DNA from: F1-60-MAGs104 sp964355975
GTDB lineage: Bacteria > Planctomycetota > Phycisphaerae > Phycisphaerales > SM1A02
Length of the DNA: 64,000 nucleotides
NCBI GenBank assembly: GCA_964355975.1
Contig: CAYHFW010000001.1
Location: forward strand, 259,250-323,249
Direction: 5' to 3'
Part shown: positions 25,171-33,209 of the stretch, piece by piece
How the letters are laid out: each line of letters begins with the position of its first letter
How positions within the stretch are numbered: position 1 is the stretch's first letter
Made by a program: the position numbers and the translations under genes
The notes under the pieces: model-generated
Databases searched by the model: none
What the model saw: only the letters and a program-made list of their open reading frames with translations
Told to the model about the DNA's origin: nothing

Positions 25171-26109
25171 TTATTGATTCAACGCATCGGTGACATTCGC
25201 GCCGGCAAATTCAGTCGGCGATCCAATCGTGATTCCCATCGCAGCATCGCCGCTCTTTTGTGTCGCGGTGTTTGCTGGCGTGCTTTGGCCGAGTTGTGAG
25301 CCTGCTGCCGTCGTGCAGTCGTAGTCACACTTGTAGATGTTGTCCTTGCTCAGATTGAGCTGGGCGCACTCGTACGAGACCTGATTGGGATAGAAGCTCT
25401 GAAGGAACTCAGAGTGGTTGTCGCCGAAGCAAACGTTGCCTTCCCATTCCTTCTTCGAGGCATGCAACTGAAGAGTTGGGCTCTTCTTGTAGTCGTCGCC
25501 GGTGAGGGCGCCGTCCTTTGTTGCACGCGTGCCCACGAGCGGCTTGCTGCTGTCGCTGGTGTTGCGCCATGAGATCTTCTTGCGATCTCCAAAGAGGTGT
25601 TGGTGGGAGAATGACGTGTGGCAGTATGGGTTGTTTCCACCTGGCGCAAGATGGATGTTTGCGTACATGGTTGTGTCCCAGTACTTGTCAGCGGATGGGT
25701 CGTACTGGGTGAAGTCGTAATCCTTCTTCTCGACGACGACAGGATTCACTTCGGTTGGCCCGATGAGAATGTCTGTGTTGAACATCTCGCGCGCAACGGC
25801 CGCTGAGTAGAGGCTTGCGGTGTTGTTCTTTGAGTAATCCTCTTTTCCTTGTCCTTGCATCTGAACTGCCTGGGTGCCGATTGTCGCGGCGAGGCGGTTG
25901 ATGAGACCTGGGGTTGGAAGCTTGCCAGCAGCGTCATCGTTTGCAGCGATCATGAACGCTTTGTGAATCTGGGTGACCTGAGTCGAATCCTTCACAGTCT
26001 TGGCGTTTGCCTGTGCTTTGGCAAGCGCTGGCAGGAGGAGGCCGACGAGAACCGCGATAATCGCGATCACGACCAGCAGTTCGACGAGAGTAAATGCACG
26101 CTTTTTCAT
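25171..26109 (-). CDS. Prepilin-like secreted protein, paralogue of the downstream gene
   Basis: 312 residues from ATG 26109; an upstream ATG at 26187 adds 26 residues that do not look like a leader. It opens MKKRAFTLVELLVVIAIIAV, a typical pilin leader and helix, then PALAKAQANAKTVKDSTQVT, and later LQLHASKKEWEGNVCFGDNH, aligned with the same block in the next gene. The body is rich in Asn, Ser and Thr and looks extracellular. It is 47 bp upstream of its paralogue and likely shares its promoter and terminator. I see no secretion operon genes next to the pair. Confidence 0.85.
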   Translation of the reverse strand: MKKRAFTLVELLVVIAIIAVLVGLLLPALAKAQANAKTVKDSTQVTQIHKAFMIAANDDAAGKLPTPGLINRLAATIGTQAVQMQGQGKEDYSKNNTASLYSAAVAREMFNTDILIGPTEVNPVVVEKKDYDFTQYDPSADKYWDTTMYANIHLAPGGNNPYCHTSFSHQHLFGDRKKISWRNTSDSSKPLVGTRATKDGALTGDDYKKSPTLQLHASKKEWEGNVCFGDNHSEFLQSFYPNQVSYECAQLNLSKDNIYKCDYDCTTAAGSQLGQSTPANTATQKSGDAAMGITIGSPTEFAGANVTDALNQ

Positions 26110-26172
26110 AGTGTTGTCTCGGGGGGGTGGGTAGAAACTGGGGGCAAAAAAATCAAACATCACATCAAGGGC

Positions 26173-26189
26173 CTGTGGACCATCCACAG
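26173..26189. promoter_or_regulatory. Perfect inverted repeat upstream of the prepilin pair
   Basis: CTGTGGA-CCA-TCCACAG is a 7-bp perfect palindrome with a 3-bp centre, about 65 bp upstream of the prepilin start at 26109. It could be an operator or a leader hairpin. No confident promoter hexamers were assigned nearby. Confidence 0.3.
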
Positions 26190-26583
26190 CGACCTATAAG
26201 TCAATGGGAGAAAAGCAAATCCTTCGAAGCCAGAGAAGCCACGCGGGATCGTTCTGATTGAAAGGTTCAAGACCGCCAGTGGCGCGTTCAGCGTTTCGGG
26301 CATGCCATGCTGTGATGCACACAACCCGCAGCGATTCGATCAATCAGACCATCAATCGGGTCCGAGAGGCGTTCAAATTGTCGGCGACTGGGCGGGAAGT
26401 ACGGGCCAGAAATTCTGGCAAGAAGGACGGGGTGAACGTACGTTTGAAGACGCGTTCGGTATCGGGCAGGCTCAGTCAGCCACTGTGAGACAGAAGACCA
26501 TACGACTGTAGTCCCTATTTGGATCGAGTCAAGTTTTCATTTTTATCATTTCATTTCATTTTGCGATCGCTATTCTGCCGCCC
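26190..26583. other. Intergenic region without a supported gene
   Basis: About 390 bp between the divergent prepilin and RidA-like genes. Short open frames on the plus strand lack ribosome-binding sites and any family resemblance. The last 60 bases before the RidA-like start are AT-rich, consistent with a promoter. The rest is GC-rich; an unannotated small RNA cannot be excluded. Confidence 0.5.
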
Positions 26584-27063
26584 ATGTCAACAGCGATCAA
26601 CCACCGTGCTATGGAAGCCCTTGCCGACCTTGGACTTGTTCTGCCCGCAGCCCCAAAGCCGGTTGCCTCATACGTTCCTTCAGTTCAGACAGGAAATTTG
26701 CTGATTGTGAGCGGACAACTGCCATTTCGAGAGGGGAAATTGATCGCAACCGGAAAGGTGCCTTCCGTCGTCTCTCTCGAGACTGCCCAAGAGTGCGCCC
26801 GACAGTGCATTCTCAATGCCCTCGCGGTTGTGGCAGGAGAGGCGAAATCGCTCGACCGTGTTGCGAGAATCGTGCGGCTTGGGGTGTTCGTCGCCTGTGA
26901 TGATGGTTTTGCGGACCAGCCCAAGGTCGCCAATGGTGCAAGCGATCTCTTGCAGCAGATCTTTGGAGAGGCGGGGCGTCATGCCCGCGCCGCCGTCGGC
27001 ACGAACGCGCTGCCGCTCAACGCATGCGTCGAAATCGAGATGATGGTCGAACTCGCGTCGTAG
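26584..27063 (+). CDS. RidA (YjgF/YER057c/UK114) family protein
   Basis: 159 residues, the size of the longer RidA subfamily (about 150). Hallmarks are YVPSVQTGNLLIVSGQLPF near 35-53, then TAQECARQCILNALAVVAGE, then IVRLGVFVACDDGFADQPKV and the C-terminal ARAAVGTNALPLNACVEIEM. Canonical RidA members hydrolyse reactive enamine/imine intermediates from PLP enzymes; this subfamily may differ and lacks clear evidence of the catalytic Arg. It is probably a small trimeric cytoplasmic protein. It stands alone, convergent with the kinase gene 24 bp away. Confidence 0.9.
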   Translation: MSTAINHRAMEALADLGLVLPAAPKPVASYVPSVQTGNLLIVSGQLPFREGKLIATGKVPSVVSLETAQECARQCILNALAVVAGEAKSLDRVARIVRLGVFVACDDGFADQPKVANGASDLLQQIFGEAGRHARAAVGTNALPLNACVEIEMMVELAS

Positions 27064-27087
27064 AACGAGGCGGATCGCCCGCGCGCG

Positions 27088-28425
27088 TCACTTCTTCAGC
27101 ACATGGAGAAGGATCAGCGTCAGCACGAGTATTCCGCAGAGCGCGGAGAGCCCGGCGATCAGCGCCATCGCCAGCCCTGAAAATGCCCCCTTCGAGTTCA
27201 CGCTCGTCTGAATCTCAGACTCTGCCTGCCCCTCGATCTCGCTCGCCATTTCTGCAACGTTGACGGTGCGCGATGCATATCGCAGTGATTGTCCCGCGAG
27301 CGCGAGGTCGATGTCTTCGAGCAGTTCCTCAGCGGACTGGTAGCGGTCGCGCGCCGATTTTTTCATCATCATCTCGACGATCTCGGCGGCGGCCTCAGAG
27401 ATGCCGCTCACAACCTGGTCAGGGGGTGTGAGTTCTTTTCGCAGATGACTCTGCATGACATCTTTGGGGGTGCGCCCCTCGAACGGAACCCGACCAGTCA
27501 GCATGTGATAGAGCGTTGCGCCCAATCCATAGATATCAGCGGGCGGACCGAGGTCGATCGCGCCGCGAATCTGCTCTGGACTGATGTAGTAGGGGGTTCC
27601 GAAGGCTTGGTGTCGTTCGGCTTCAGCAGATTTCTTATCGCTCATCGCCCGTGCCAATCCAAGATCAGCAAGTTTTACGACGTTTGCCTTCGTGATCATG
27701 ATGTTTTTTGGCTTGATGTCACGGTGAATGAAGCCAGCTGCGTGCGCGTGCCTCAGAGCGCTCGCCACCTGTCGCGTGATGGTGAGGGCGTCATGGTCTT
27801 TGAGGCGCTTGAATCGCACGATTCGGTCGTAGACGGTTTCGCCGTCGACATACTCCATGACGAAGTAGTGCTGATCGCCGACTTGCCCGACGTCGAACGC
27901 TCCAACAATATTGGGATCGGCCAACTTCGCCGCAGCTTTTCCCTCCTTGTAGAACCGTTCGATGAATGTCGCATCAGTTGAATAGCGGTGGGGGAGAATC
28001 TTTACTGCGACGAGTCGGTCAAGGCTCAACTGTTTTGCGAGGTACACCGACGCCATTGCCCCCGCGCCAAGTTTGCGGATCATCTGGTAGCCAGGAATGC
28101 GCAGGACGCTCTTGTCACTCTCTGATTCAGTGCGCAGTCGCGCAAGTTGGCGTCGAGTGACGACCTGTCCGTCGATCAGCACATCGGTGAACGTGCGCGT
28201 TTGATTCGTTGCCGCGCGCAGGGCTGAAAATGCGGCATCAACTTCAGCCTGTGTCGCGAGCCCTCGTTCGACGACCATGCGTCCAAGAAGTGAATCAGAG
28301 GCACTTCCGCTGCGTGATCCGCCGCTCTCGGCGTTGGGGTTTGCGTTCGCACCTGAGGCACCGGTCGGACCTGATGAGTCGCTCGCCGGCGTCATTCCTT
28401 TGGATTTTGGGTCAATATCACTCAC
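27088..28425 (-). CDS. Membrane-anchored Ser/Thr protein kinase
   Basis: 445 residues. A Gly/Ser/Pro-rich N-terminus and a short helical region with SLLGRMVVERGLATQAEVDA (near 43-62) precede a Hanks-type kinase domain at about 110-375. It has a glycine loop (LGAGAMASVYLA), catalytic lysine (VAVKIL), HRDIKPKNIM near 233, and DLG instead of DFG in the activation segment. A juxtamembrane stretch and one C-terminal transmembrane helix (LAMALIAGLSALCGILVLTL) follow, so the kinase faces the cytoplasm with almost no external part. The type is common in planctomycetes. Substrates are unknown. It is divergent from the heptosyltransferase-like gene, 63 bp apart. Confidence 0.93.
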   Translation of the reverse strand: MSDIDPKSKGMTPASDSSGPTGASGANANPNAESGGSRSGSASDSLLGRMVVERGLATQAEVDAAFSALRAATNQTRTFTDVLIDGQVVTRRQLARLRTESESDKSVLRIPGYQMIRKLGAGAMASVYLAKQLSLDRLVAVKILPHRYSTDATFIERFYKEGKAAAKLADPNIVGAFDVGQVGDQHYFVMEYVDGETVYDRIVRFKRLKDHDALTITRQVASALRHAHAAGFIHRDIKPKNIMITKANVVKLADLGLARAMSDKKSAEAERHQAFGTPYYISPEQIRGAIDLGPPADIYGLGATLYHMLTGRVPFEGRTPKDVMQSHLRKELTPPDQVVSGISEAAAEIVEMMMKKSARDRYQSAEELLEDIDLALAGQSLRYASRTVNVAEMASEIEGQAESEIQTSVNSKGAFSGLAMALIAGLSALCGILVLTLILLHVLKK

Positions 28426-28488
28426 TGAACTCTCAGTCCCCGCGGAAGGTGGTCATACACAATCACTATACTTCTCTTCGCTATTCGC

Positions 28489-29565
28489 ATGCAGACGGTT
28501 CCCCGGCGCATCCTAATTGTGCGCCCAAGCGCCCTCGGCGACGTCTGTCGGACCGTCCCACTTCTCTGGTCATTGCGAGCCGCCTACCCCCAAGCGACCA
28601 TCGACTGGGTGGTCGAAGACAGATGGACAGACGTTCTCAGTTCGCACCCTGCGCTCAATGAGGCGATTCCGTTTCCAAAGCGATCGCTGAGGTCATTTTG
28701 GCGCAGCCCAAGCGTCGCCCGCACTGCGTTCGAGTGGTTCTTCGCCCTTCGCCGTCGGCGATACGACTTGGTGATCGATGCGCAGGGGCTCGCCCGCAGC
28801 GGTCTCATGTCTCTGGCGACTGGGGCGCAAGTGCGCGTGGCGCATCGCAATGCGAGGGAGTTTTCATGGATCGCAGCCAACGTCAGAGTTGGGCCATCAT
28901 CAACTGTCCACGTCGTCGATGGCATGCTGCGATTGGTTGAAGCAGTTGGAGTAGCACCCGTTGCCAAGATGAATCTTGTCTGCGGGCAAGCCGACGCGAC
29001 CTGGTGGCAGAACCAACAGCAGGCGCGGGGGATCGCTCGGCCGTATCTGGTGGTGGCATCCACCAATCTCTGGGCGGGCAAGCGTTGGATCGCATCACGA
29101 TGGCACGAACTGCTCGTGTCGATCGCACCCGATCTCACTGCGCACGGAATTCGCGACATCGTTTGGATTGGCGGCCCGAGTGAAGTCGAACAAGTGGCGG
29201 CAAATCGTCCGCGCGATGGGATGATCGCTCCGCTTCGCTCGCACGACCTTTCTGGCGCGACAACGGTGGGGGAGATCATGGCGGTGGTACGCGATGCTGC
29301 GCTCGTCGTCGCGCTCGATTCAGCCCCCGCCCATTTGGCGGTCGGATTTCAGGTTCCGCTCGTTGCACTCTATGGTGCGACATCGCTCGAGTCCGACGGT
29401 CCGTACGGGCAACGTGAATGGTGCGCGCATGGAGGACGAGGCGAGAAGTTGAAGAAGCACGATTACCGCGATGTCGATCGTGGCAGCGAACTCATGGCGC
29501 GCATCACGGTTGATGACGTTGCAACGCTGATACGCAAGCGCTTGCACACGAGAGAGCACCCATGA
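28489..29565 (+). CDS. Glycosyltransferase family 9 (LPS heptosyltransferase-like)
   Basis: 358 residues. It opens RRILIVRPSALGDVCRTVPL, the family 9 signature with the SALGD loop, then YDLVIDAQGLARSGLM, and in the C-terminal half LVVALDSAPAHLAVGFQVPL and ALYGATSLESDGPYG, the donor-binding region. Heptosyltransferases add heptose to the LPS inner core on the cytoplasmic face of the inner membrane. The downstream genes maf, lpxK and hldE (heptose supply) support that role, and hldE makes ADP-heptose, the donor. It resembles WaaC more than WaaF, but this is not certain. It overlaps maf by four bases. Confidence 0.88.
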   Translation: MQTVPRRILIVRPSALGDVCRTVPLLWSLRAAYPQATIDWVVEDRWTDVLSSHPALNEAIPFPKRSLRSFWRSPSVARTAFEWFFALRRRRYDLVIDAQGLARSGLMSLATGAQVRVAHRNAREFSWIAANVRVGPSSTVHVVDGMLRLVEAVGVAPVAKMNLVCGQADATWWQNQQQARGIARPYLVVASTNLWAGKRWIASRWHELLVSIAPDLTAHGIRDIVWIGGPSEVEQVAANRPRDGMIAPLRSHDLSGATTVGEIMAVVRDAALVVALDSAPAHLAVGFQVPLVALYGATSLESDGPYGQREWCAHGGRGEKLKKHDYRDVDRGSELMARITVDDVATLIRKRLHTREHP

Positions 29566-30182
29566 GTGCACGTTGTGTGCTCGCAAGTTCGAGTGTTCGG
29601 CGACGGGCGTTGCTCGAATCTGCGGGATTTGATGCCGTTTCGATTGCGCCGCTCGTCGATGATGGCTCGCTGCGCGTTCGCGCGCAGAGCGCGAGGCAAG
29701 ACTGCACGGCGCTTGCGTGGTTCAAGGCGGCGCAGGTGATGCAGAACCGTGCGTTCTTGCACTCCGTCGCGCCAGCCGCGCGTGTTCTTGTGGCTGCCGA
29801 CACGGTGTGTGTCTTGGGCGATGAAGTCATGGGAAAGCCGAGCAACGAAGCTGAGGCGCGCAGAATGCTCACTGCAGCGATGGGGCGCACGCAATGCGTG
29901 GTGACAGGCGTCTGTCTCGTCGACCTTCACAGCGGCGACCGAACGCTTCTCGCAGAGAGCGCGCACGTTCGGTTCGGAGAGATGTCGAGCGCACAAATCG
30001 ACCAACACATCGCTCAACGTGGGTGGCAGGGACGCGCGGGTGGCTACAACATTGAAGAGGTGGCAGCGCTGGGGTGGCCAGTTTCGTGGACAGGCGATCA
30101 GACCACGATCATTGGATTGCCGATTGACCTTCTGACTCCCATCTTGAAAGAGATGCTTCTGCGCGGGAGAATTGTCGAGTGA
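29562..30182 (+). CDS. maf: Maf-family nucleoside triphosphate pyrophosphatase
   Basis: 206 residues, standard Maf length. It has the opening CVLASSSVRRRALLESAGF, then VAADTVCVLGDEVMGKPSNE with the metal-binding Asp, and RGWQGRAGGYNIEEVAALGW matching the conserved G-x-AG-Y block. Maf enzymes hydrolyse dTTP/UTP or modified nucleotides to monophosphates and are linked to septum arrest. It overlaps the upstream glycosyltransferase by four bases and its stop overlaps the GTG start of lpxK, so the three are co-translated. Confidence 0.94.
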   Translation: MSARCVLASSSVRRRALLESAGFDAVSIAPLVDDGSLRVRAQSARQDCTALAWFKAAQVMQNRAFLHSVAPAARVLVAADTVCVLGDEVMGKPSNEAEARRMLTAAMGRTQCVVTGVCLVDLHSGDRTLLAESAHVRFGEMSSAQIDQHIAQRGWQGRAGGYNIEEVAALGWPVSWTGDQTTIIGLPIDLLTPILKEMLLRGRIVE

Positions 30183-31216
30183 CCGATTCGACGCATGTGC
30201 TTCCTCGTTGGTGTGCTCCCGCAGCACGCATCGCCGCGTGTGCGTACGGCGCCGCAGTCAACATGCGCAACGCGCGGTTCGATCGAGGAATCGGCGTGCG
30301 TCGCGTTGCCCGCCCAGTCATCTCAGTGGGCAACATCGTCGCAGGCGGCACTGGCAAGAGTCCGATGGTGCGCTGGATCGCACAGTGGGCGCTCGACCGC
30401 GGAATGACGCCACTCATAGCGCTGCGCGGATACCGCAGCAAAGATGGGCGATCGGACGAGGCGCTCGAACATCAAGCACTTCTGCCCGCGGCGCACCTTG
30501 CGGTCGGCGCGAATCGATTCAACACCATTGAGGCAGCGCTCGCGCGCAATCCATCCATTGATCTTGTGATTCTTGATGATGGATTTCAACACCGCGCGCT
30601 TGCACGCGATCTCGATCTCGTGCTCGTGCACGCAGCTCATCCGCATCTCGACGGTGCGTTGCTGCCTCTTGGATGGCTGCGCGAGCCACCGACCTCGCTC
30701 GCCCGTGCGCATGGAGTCATCGTGACACACAGCGATTGCGTGGATGAACGACTCGCCCGGCACATTGAATCAGTGCATGGGCGCGACGTGCTCGCGTGGT
30801 GTACGCACGCGTGGGATGGGGTTGACGTCTATCCCGCGGGCGTCCAATCGCGCCGCACGAATGAGGCAATTGACTGGCTGCGCGGTCGTCGTCTCGCCGT
30901 CTGGGCAGGAATTGCCAAGCCGAGGGCGGTCATCGAAACGATCAGCGCGTGTGGCGGCGAGGTTGTTTCGGCGCCTCCCCTTGGCGATCACGCGCACTAC
31001 GGTCGCGCGCTTGTGAATCGCTTGACTGCGCTCGCGCACAACGCGAATGCCAGTGCAATTGTTCTCACACATAAAGACTGGGTGAAGGTGCGCGCGGACC
31101 GCGGGGCAGTCGACTTGCCAATCGTTGTTCCTCGATTGCGGTTGCAGTTCTCTCAGTTCTCTCATGGCGAAGCGGCGCTGCGCGCACTCCTCGAGAACTT
31201 TCAGGCAACGCGGTAG
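30179..31216 (+). CDS. lpxK: Tetraacyldisaccharide 4'-kinase (lipid A biosynthesis)
   Basis: 345 residues with a GTG start that overlaps the maf stop. The Walker A is in PVISVGNIVAGGTGKSPMVR (about 43-61), followed by LIALRGYRSKDGRSDEA, DLVILDDGFQHRALARDLDL and LLPLGWLREPPTSLARA, the usual LpxK blocks. It phosphorylates the 4' position of the lipid A disaccharide at the inner membrane. The C-terminus has the THKDWVKV motif. Its presence means this bacterium makes a lipid A-type outer membrane. hldE follows after 10 bp. Confidence 0.95.
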   Translation: MTDSTHVLPRWCAPAARIAACAYGAAVNMRNARFDRGIGVRRVARPVISVGNIVAGGTGKSPMVRWIAQWALDRGMTPLIALRGYRSKDGRSDEALEHQALLPAAHLAVGANRFNTIEAALARNPSIDLVILDDGFQHRALARDLDLVLVHAAHPHLDGALLPLGWLREPPTSLARAHGVIVTHSDCVDERLARHIESVHGRDVLAWCTHAWDGVDVYPAGVQSRRTNEAIDWLRGRRLAVWAGIAKPRAVIETISACGGEVVSAPPLGDHAHYGRALVNRLTALAHNANASAIVLTHKDWVKVRADRGAVDLPIVVPRLRLQFSQFSHGEAALRALLENFQATR

Positions 31217-31226
31217 GCTCATTGGC

Positions 31227-32759
31227 ATGACTCCTCTCGAAGCAAGTGTCTTGGAGTGTGTTCGCTCTTGGAAGTCGTTTCGGCTTCTGGTGGTGGGCGA
31301 CTTCATGCTCGATCAGGCGCTCTCGGGTGATGCTGAGCGGTTGAGTCCTGACGCGCCTGTGCCTGTGCTCGCAGTGCGCGATTCAACTGCAACGATCGAT
31401 ACTCCTGGTGGCGCGGGAAACGTCGCAGTATTCGCGGCAGCGCTCGGAGGCATCGTGAACTGCATCGGAGTCATCGGTCAGGATGTCGATGGTGGGCTCT
31501 TGCGCGCTTCACTCGAGCGAAGCGGCTGTGAGACAGCGGGACTGATCGTCGACGCCGCGCGCCCAACGACGACGAAACGAAGTTTGATCGGCCGTGCGCA
31601 GCATCGCCATCCTCAGAAGATGTTTCGGATCGATGTCGAGAGCCGCGAACCGATGAGCGCCGCTGTACAAGCGAAGCTCGTCGCAGCCATTGAGAGACAA
31701 CTCGACGCGTGTGATGTTGTCTGCCTCGAGGACTACCGCAAGGGAGTCTGCACTCTCGAACTCTGCCGAACGTTGATTGACCTCTGCAGGGCTCGAAAGA
31801 TTCCAGTGTTGGTCGATCCTGCTGCGATCGATGACTACAGCTGCTACCGCGGGGCAACGGTGATCACACCAAACCGCAGCGAGGCCGAGCGTGCAACGGG
31901 GCACACCGTCGACCCTGCGCATGTTGTCGAGGGATCGCGTGGAATGGCCAGTAAGTTGCTCGACGCGCTCAAACTCGATGCGGTCGTGATCACGCTCGAT
32001 AAAGATGGCGCATTGCTTCAGACAGCCGCGGATGGGTCGATTCATTTGCCGACCGTTGTGCGGCAGGTCTACGACGTGACGGGGGCGGGGGACATGGTGC
32101 TCGCCGTGCTCGCGGGGGCCGTTGCAAACCACATGCCGTGGAAAGAAGCAGTCGCGCTTGCGAACATCGCAGCTGGTCTTGAAGTCGAGGTCTTTGGAGT
32201 GCGCGCTTTCTCACTCGCCGAGATTCAGGCGCAGGTGCTCAGGCTCGCGCATGTCTCTGCTGGAAAACTGCGCTCACGCGCCGACCTTCTGATCGAACTC
32301 GCAGCGCACCGCGCCGCGGGTCGCACGATCGTGTTCACCAACGGATGTTTCGACCTGTTGCACATCGGACACGCAGCATCGCTTCGAGAGGCGAAAGCGC
32401 TTGGTGACATTCTTGTGGTCGCCGTGAACTGCGATGCACAAGTGCGCGCATCGAAAGGCGACGATCGACCGATCAATTCGCAGAATGATCGCGCCGAACT
32501 GTTGGGCGAATTGACCTCAGTCGACTATGTGACGATCTTCGACGAGCCCACCGCGGCAGAATTGCTGCGTGTGATTCAGCCAGATGTCTATGCCAAGGGA
32601 GGGGACTACATCGGCAAAGAGATCACCGAATTTGCCGTTGTCAAAAGTTATGGCGGAAAATCTGTGATTATTGGAGTGCGCCCTGGATTGTCTACAACCG
32701 CGCTCGTCACGCGTGTGCGTGAGTCGTTCGCAGCCGGTGGAAACTCGGTTTCGTCTTGA
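31227..32759 (+). CDS. hldE: Bifunctional heptose-7-phosphate kinase / heptose-1-phosphate adenylyltransferase
   Basis: 510 residues from ATG 31227. The N-terminal ribokinase-like domain (to about 335) has TPGGAGNVAVFAAALGG and the catalytic DVTGAGDMVLAVLAG. The C-terminal cytidylyltransferase-like domain starts near 365 with IVFTNGCFDLLHIGHAASLR, carrying the HxGH-type motif (HIGH), then GDDRPINSQNDRAEL. The fusion is the usual HldE order and makes ADP-heptose for LPS core with a phosphatase that is not in the window. An upstream ATG at 31125 would overlap lpxK by almost 100 bp and is not favoured. Last gene of the LPS operon. Confidence 0.96.
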   Translation: MTPLEASVLECVRSWKSFRLLVVGDFMLDQALSGDAERLSPDAPVPVLAVRDSTATIDTPGGAGNVAVFAAALGGIVNCIGVIGQDVDGGLLRASLERSGCETAGLIVDAARPTTTKRSLIGRAQHRHPQKMFRIDVESREPMSAAVQAKLVAAIERQLDACDVVCLEDYRKGVCTLELCRTLIDLCRARKIPVLVDPAAIDDYSCYRGATVITPNRSEAERATGHTVDPAHVVEGSRGMASKLLDALKLDAVVITLDKDGALLQTAADGSIHLPTVVRQVYDVTGAGDMVLAVLAGAVANHMPWKEAVALANIAAGLEVEVFGVRAFSLAEIQAQVLRLAHVSAGKLRSRADLLIELAAHRAAGRTIVFTNGCFDLLHIGHAASLREAKALGDILVVAVNCDAQVRASKGDDRPINSQNDRAELLGELTSVDYVTIFDEPTAAELLRVIQPDVYAKGGDYIGKEITEFAVVKSYGGKSVIIGVRPGLSTTALVTRVRESFAAGGNSVSS

Positions 32760-32788
32760 CTCGCGCGGGATAGACAGCGATACTGTCT
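32756..32788 (+). promoter_or_regulatory. Putative sigma-70 promoter with overlapping palindrome upstream of the HU gene
   Basis: TTGACT (32756-32761) and GATACT (32779-32784) are 17 bp apart. The -35 box includes the hldE stop codon. The palindrome AGACAG-CGATA-CTGTCT (32772-32788) overlaps the -10 box and could be an operator. It would give a leader of about 100 bases before the HU start. Confidence 0.4.
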
Positions 32789-32891
32789 GCGTCATCTGCA
32801 AGCCGTGTGCACGATGGCAAATGACAGCATGCTGAACGCCAGATATTCGCGTCCACGAAAAACTCTTCCGAAAAATTCCGATAGGACACCA

Positions 32892-33209
32892 ATGACAACA
32901 GTTACAAAAAAAGATTTCGTGGATCGCATCGCTGAGAAAACTGGTCAGAAGCGCGGGGACGTCAAAGAGACGGTGCAACTCTTTCTCGATGCGATGATCG
33001 AAGAACTCACCAACGGCAATCGGCTTGAGTTTCGCGATTTCGGAGTCTTTGAAGTGCGTGAACGCGCATCGCGCGTGGCCCAGAACCCCAAGACACTTGA
33101 GCAGGTCGTCGTGCCAGCACGCAAGGCTGTTCGATTCAAAGTCGGACGGCTGATGCGAGAGCGAATCGTTCTGGGTGAAGCACACTCAACAACTGTCGCA
33201 GCCCACTAA
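32892..33209 (+). CDS. HU/IHF-family DNA-binding protein
   Basis: 105 residues from ATG 32892, with AGGA upstream; earlier in-frame starts lack one. It opens TVTKKDFVDRIAEKTGQKRG, has FLDAMIEELTNGNRLEFRDF and the beta-arm region ERASRVAQNPKTLEQVVVPA, then RKAVRFKVGRLMRERI. The arm carries Asn-Pro like HU and IHF, where Pro intercalates in DNA. The slightly long C-terminus (about 12 extra residues) is unlike E. coli HU. It likely bends DNA and compacts the chromosome, and it is translationally coupled to dnaB (TAATG overlap). Confidence 0.92.
   Translation: MTTVTKKDFVDRIAEKTGQKRGDVKETVQLFLDAMIEELTNGNRLEFRDFGVFEVRERASRVAQNPKTLEQVVVPARKAVRFKVGRLMRERIVLGEAHSTTVAAH

Noticed and set aside
26258..26511. 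Two short plus-strand open frames in the gap before the RidA-like gene
   Set aside because: No ribosome-binding site, no motif and basic low-complexity composition; considered noncoding.
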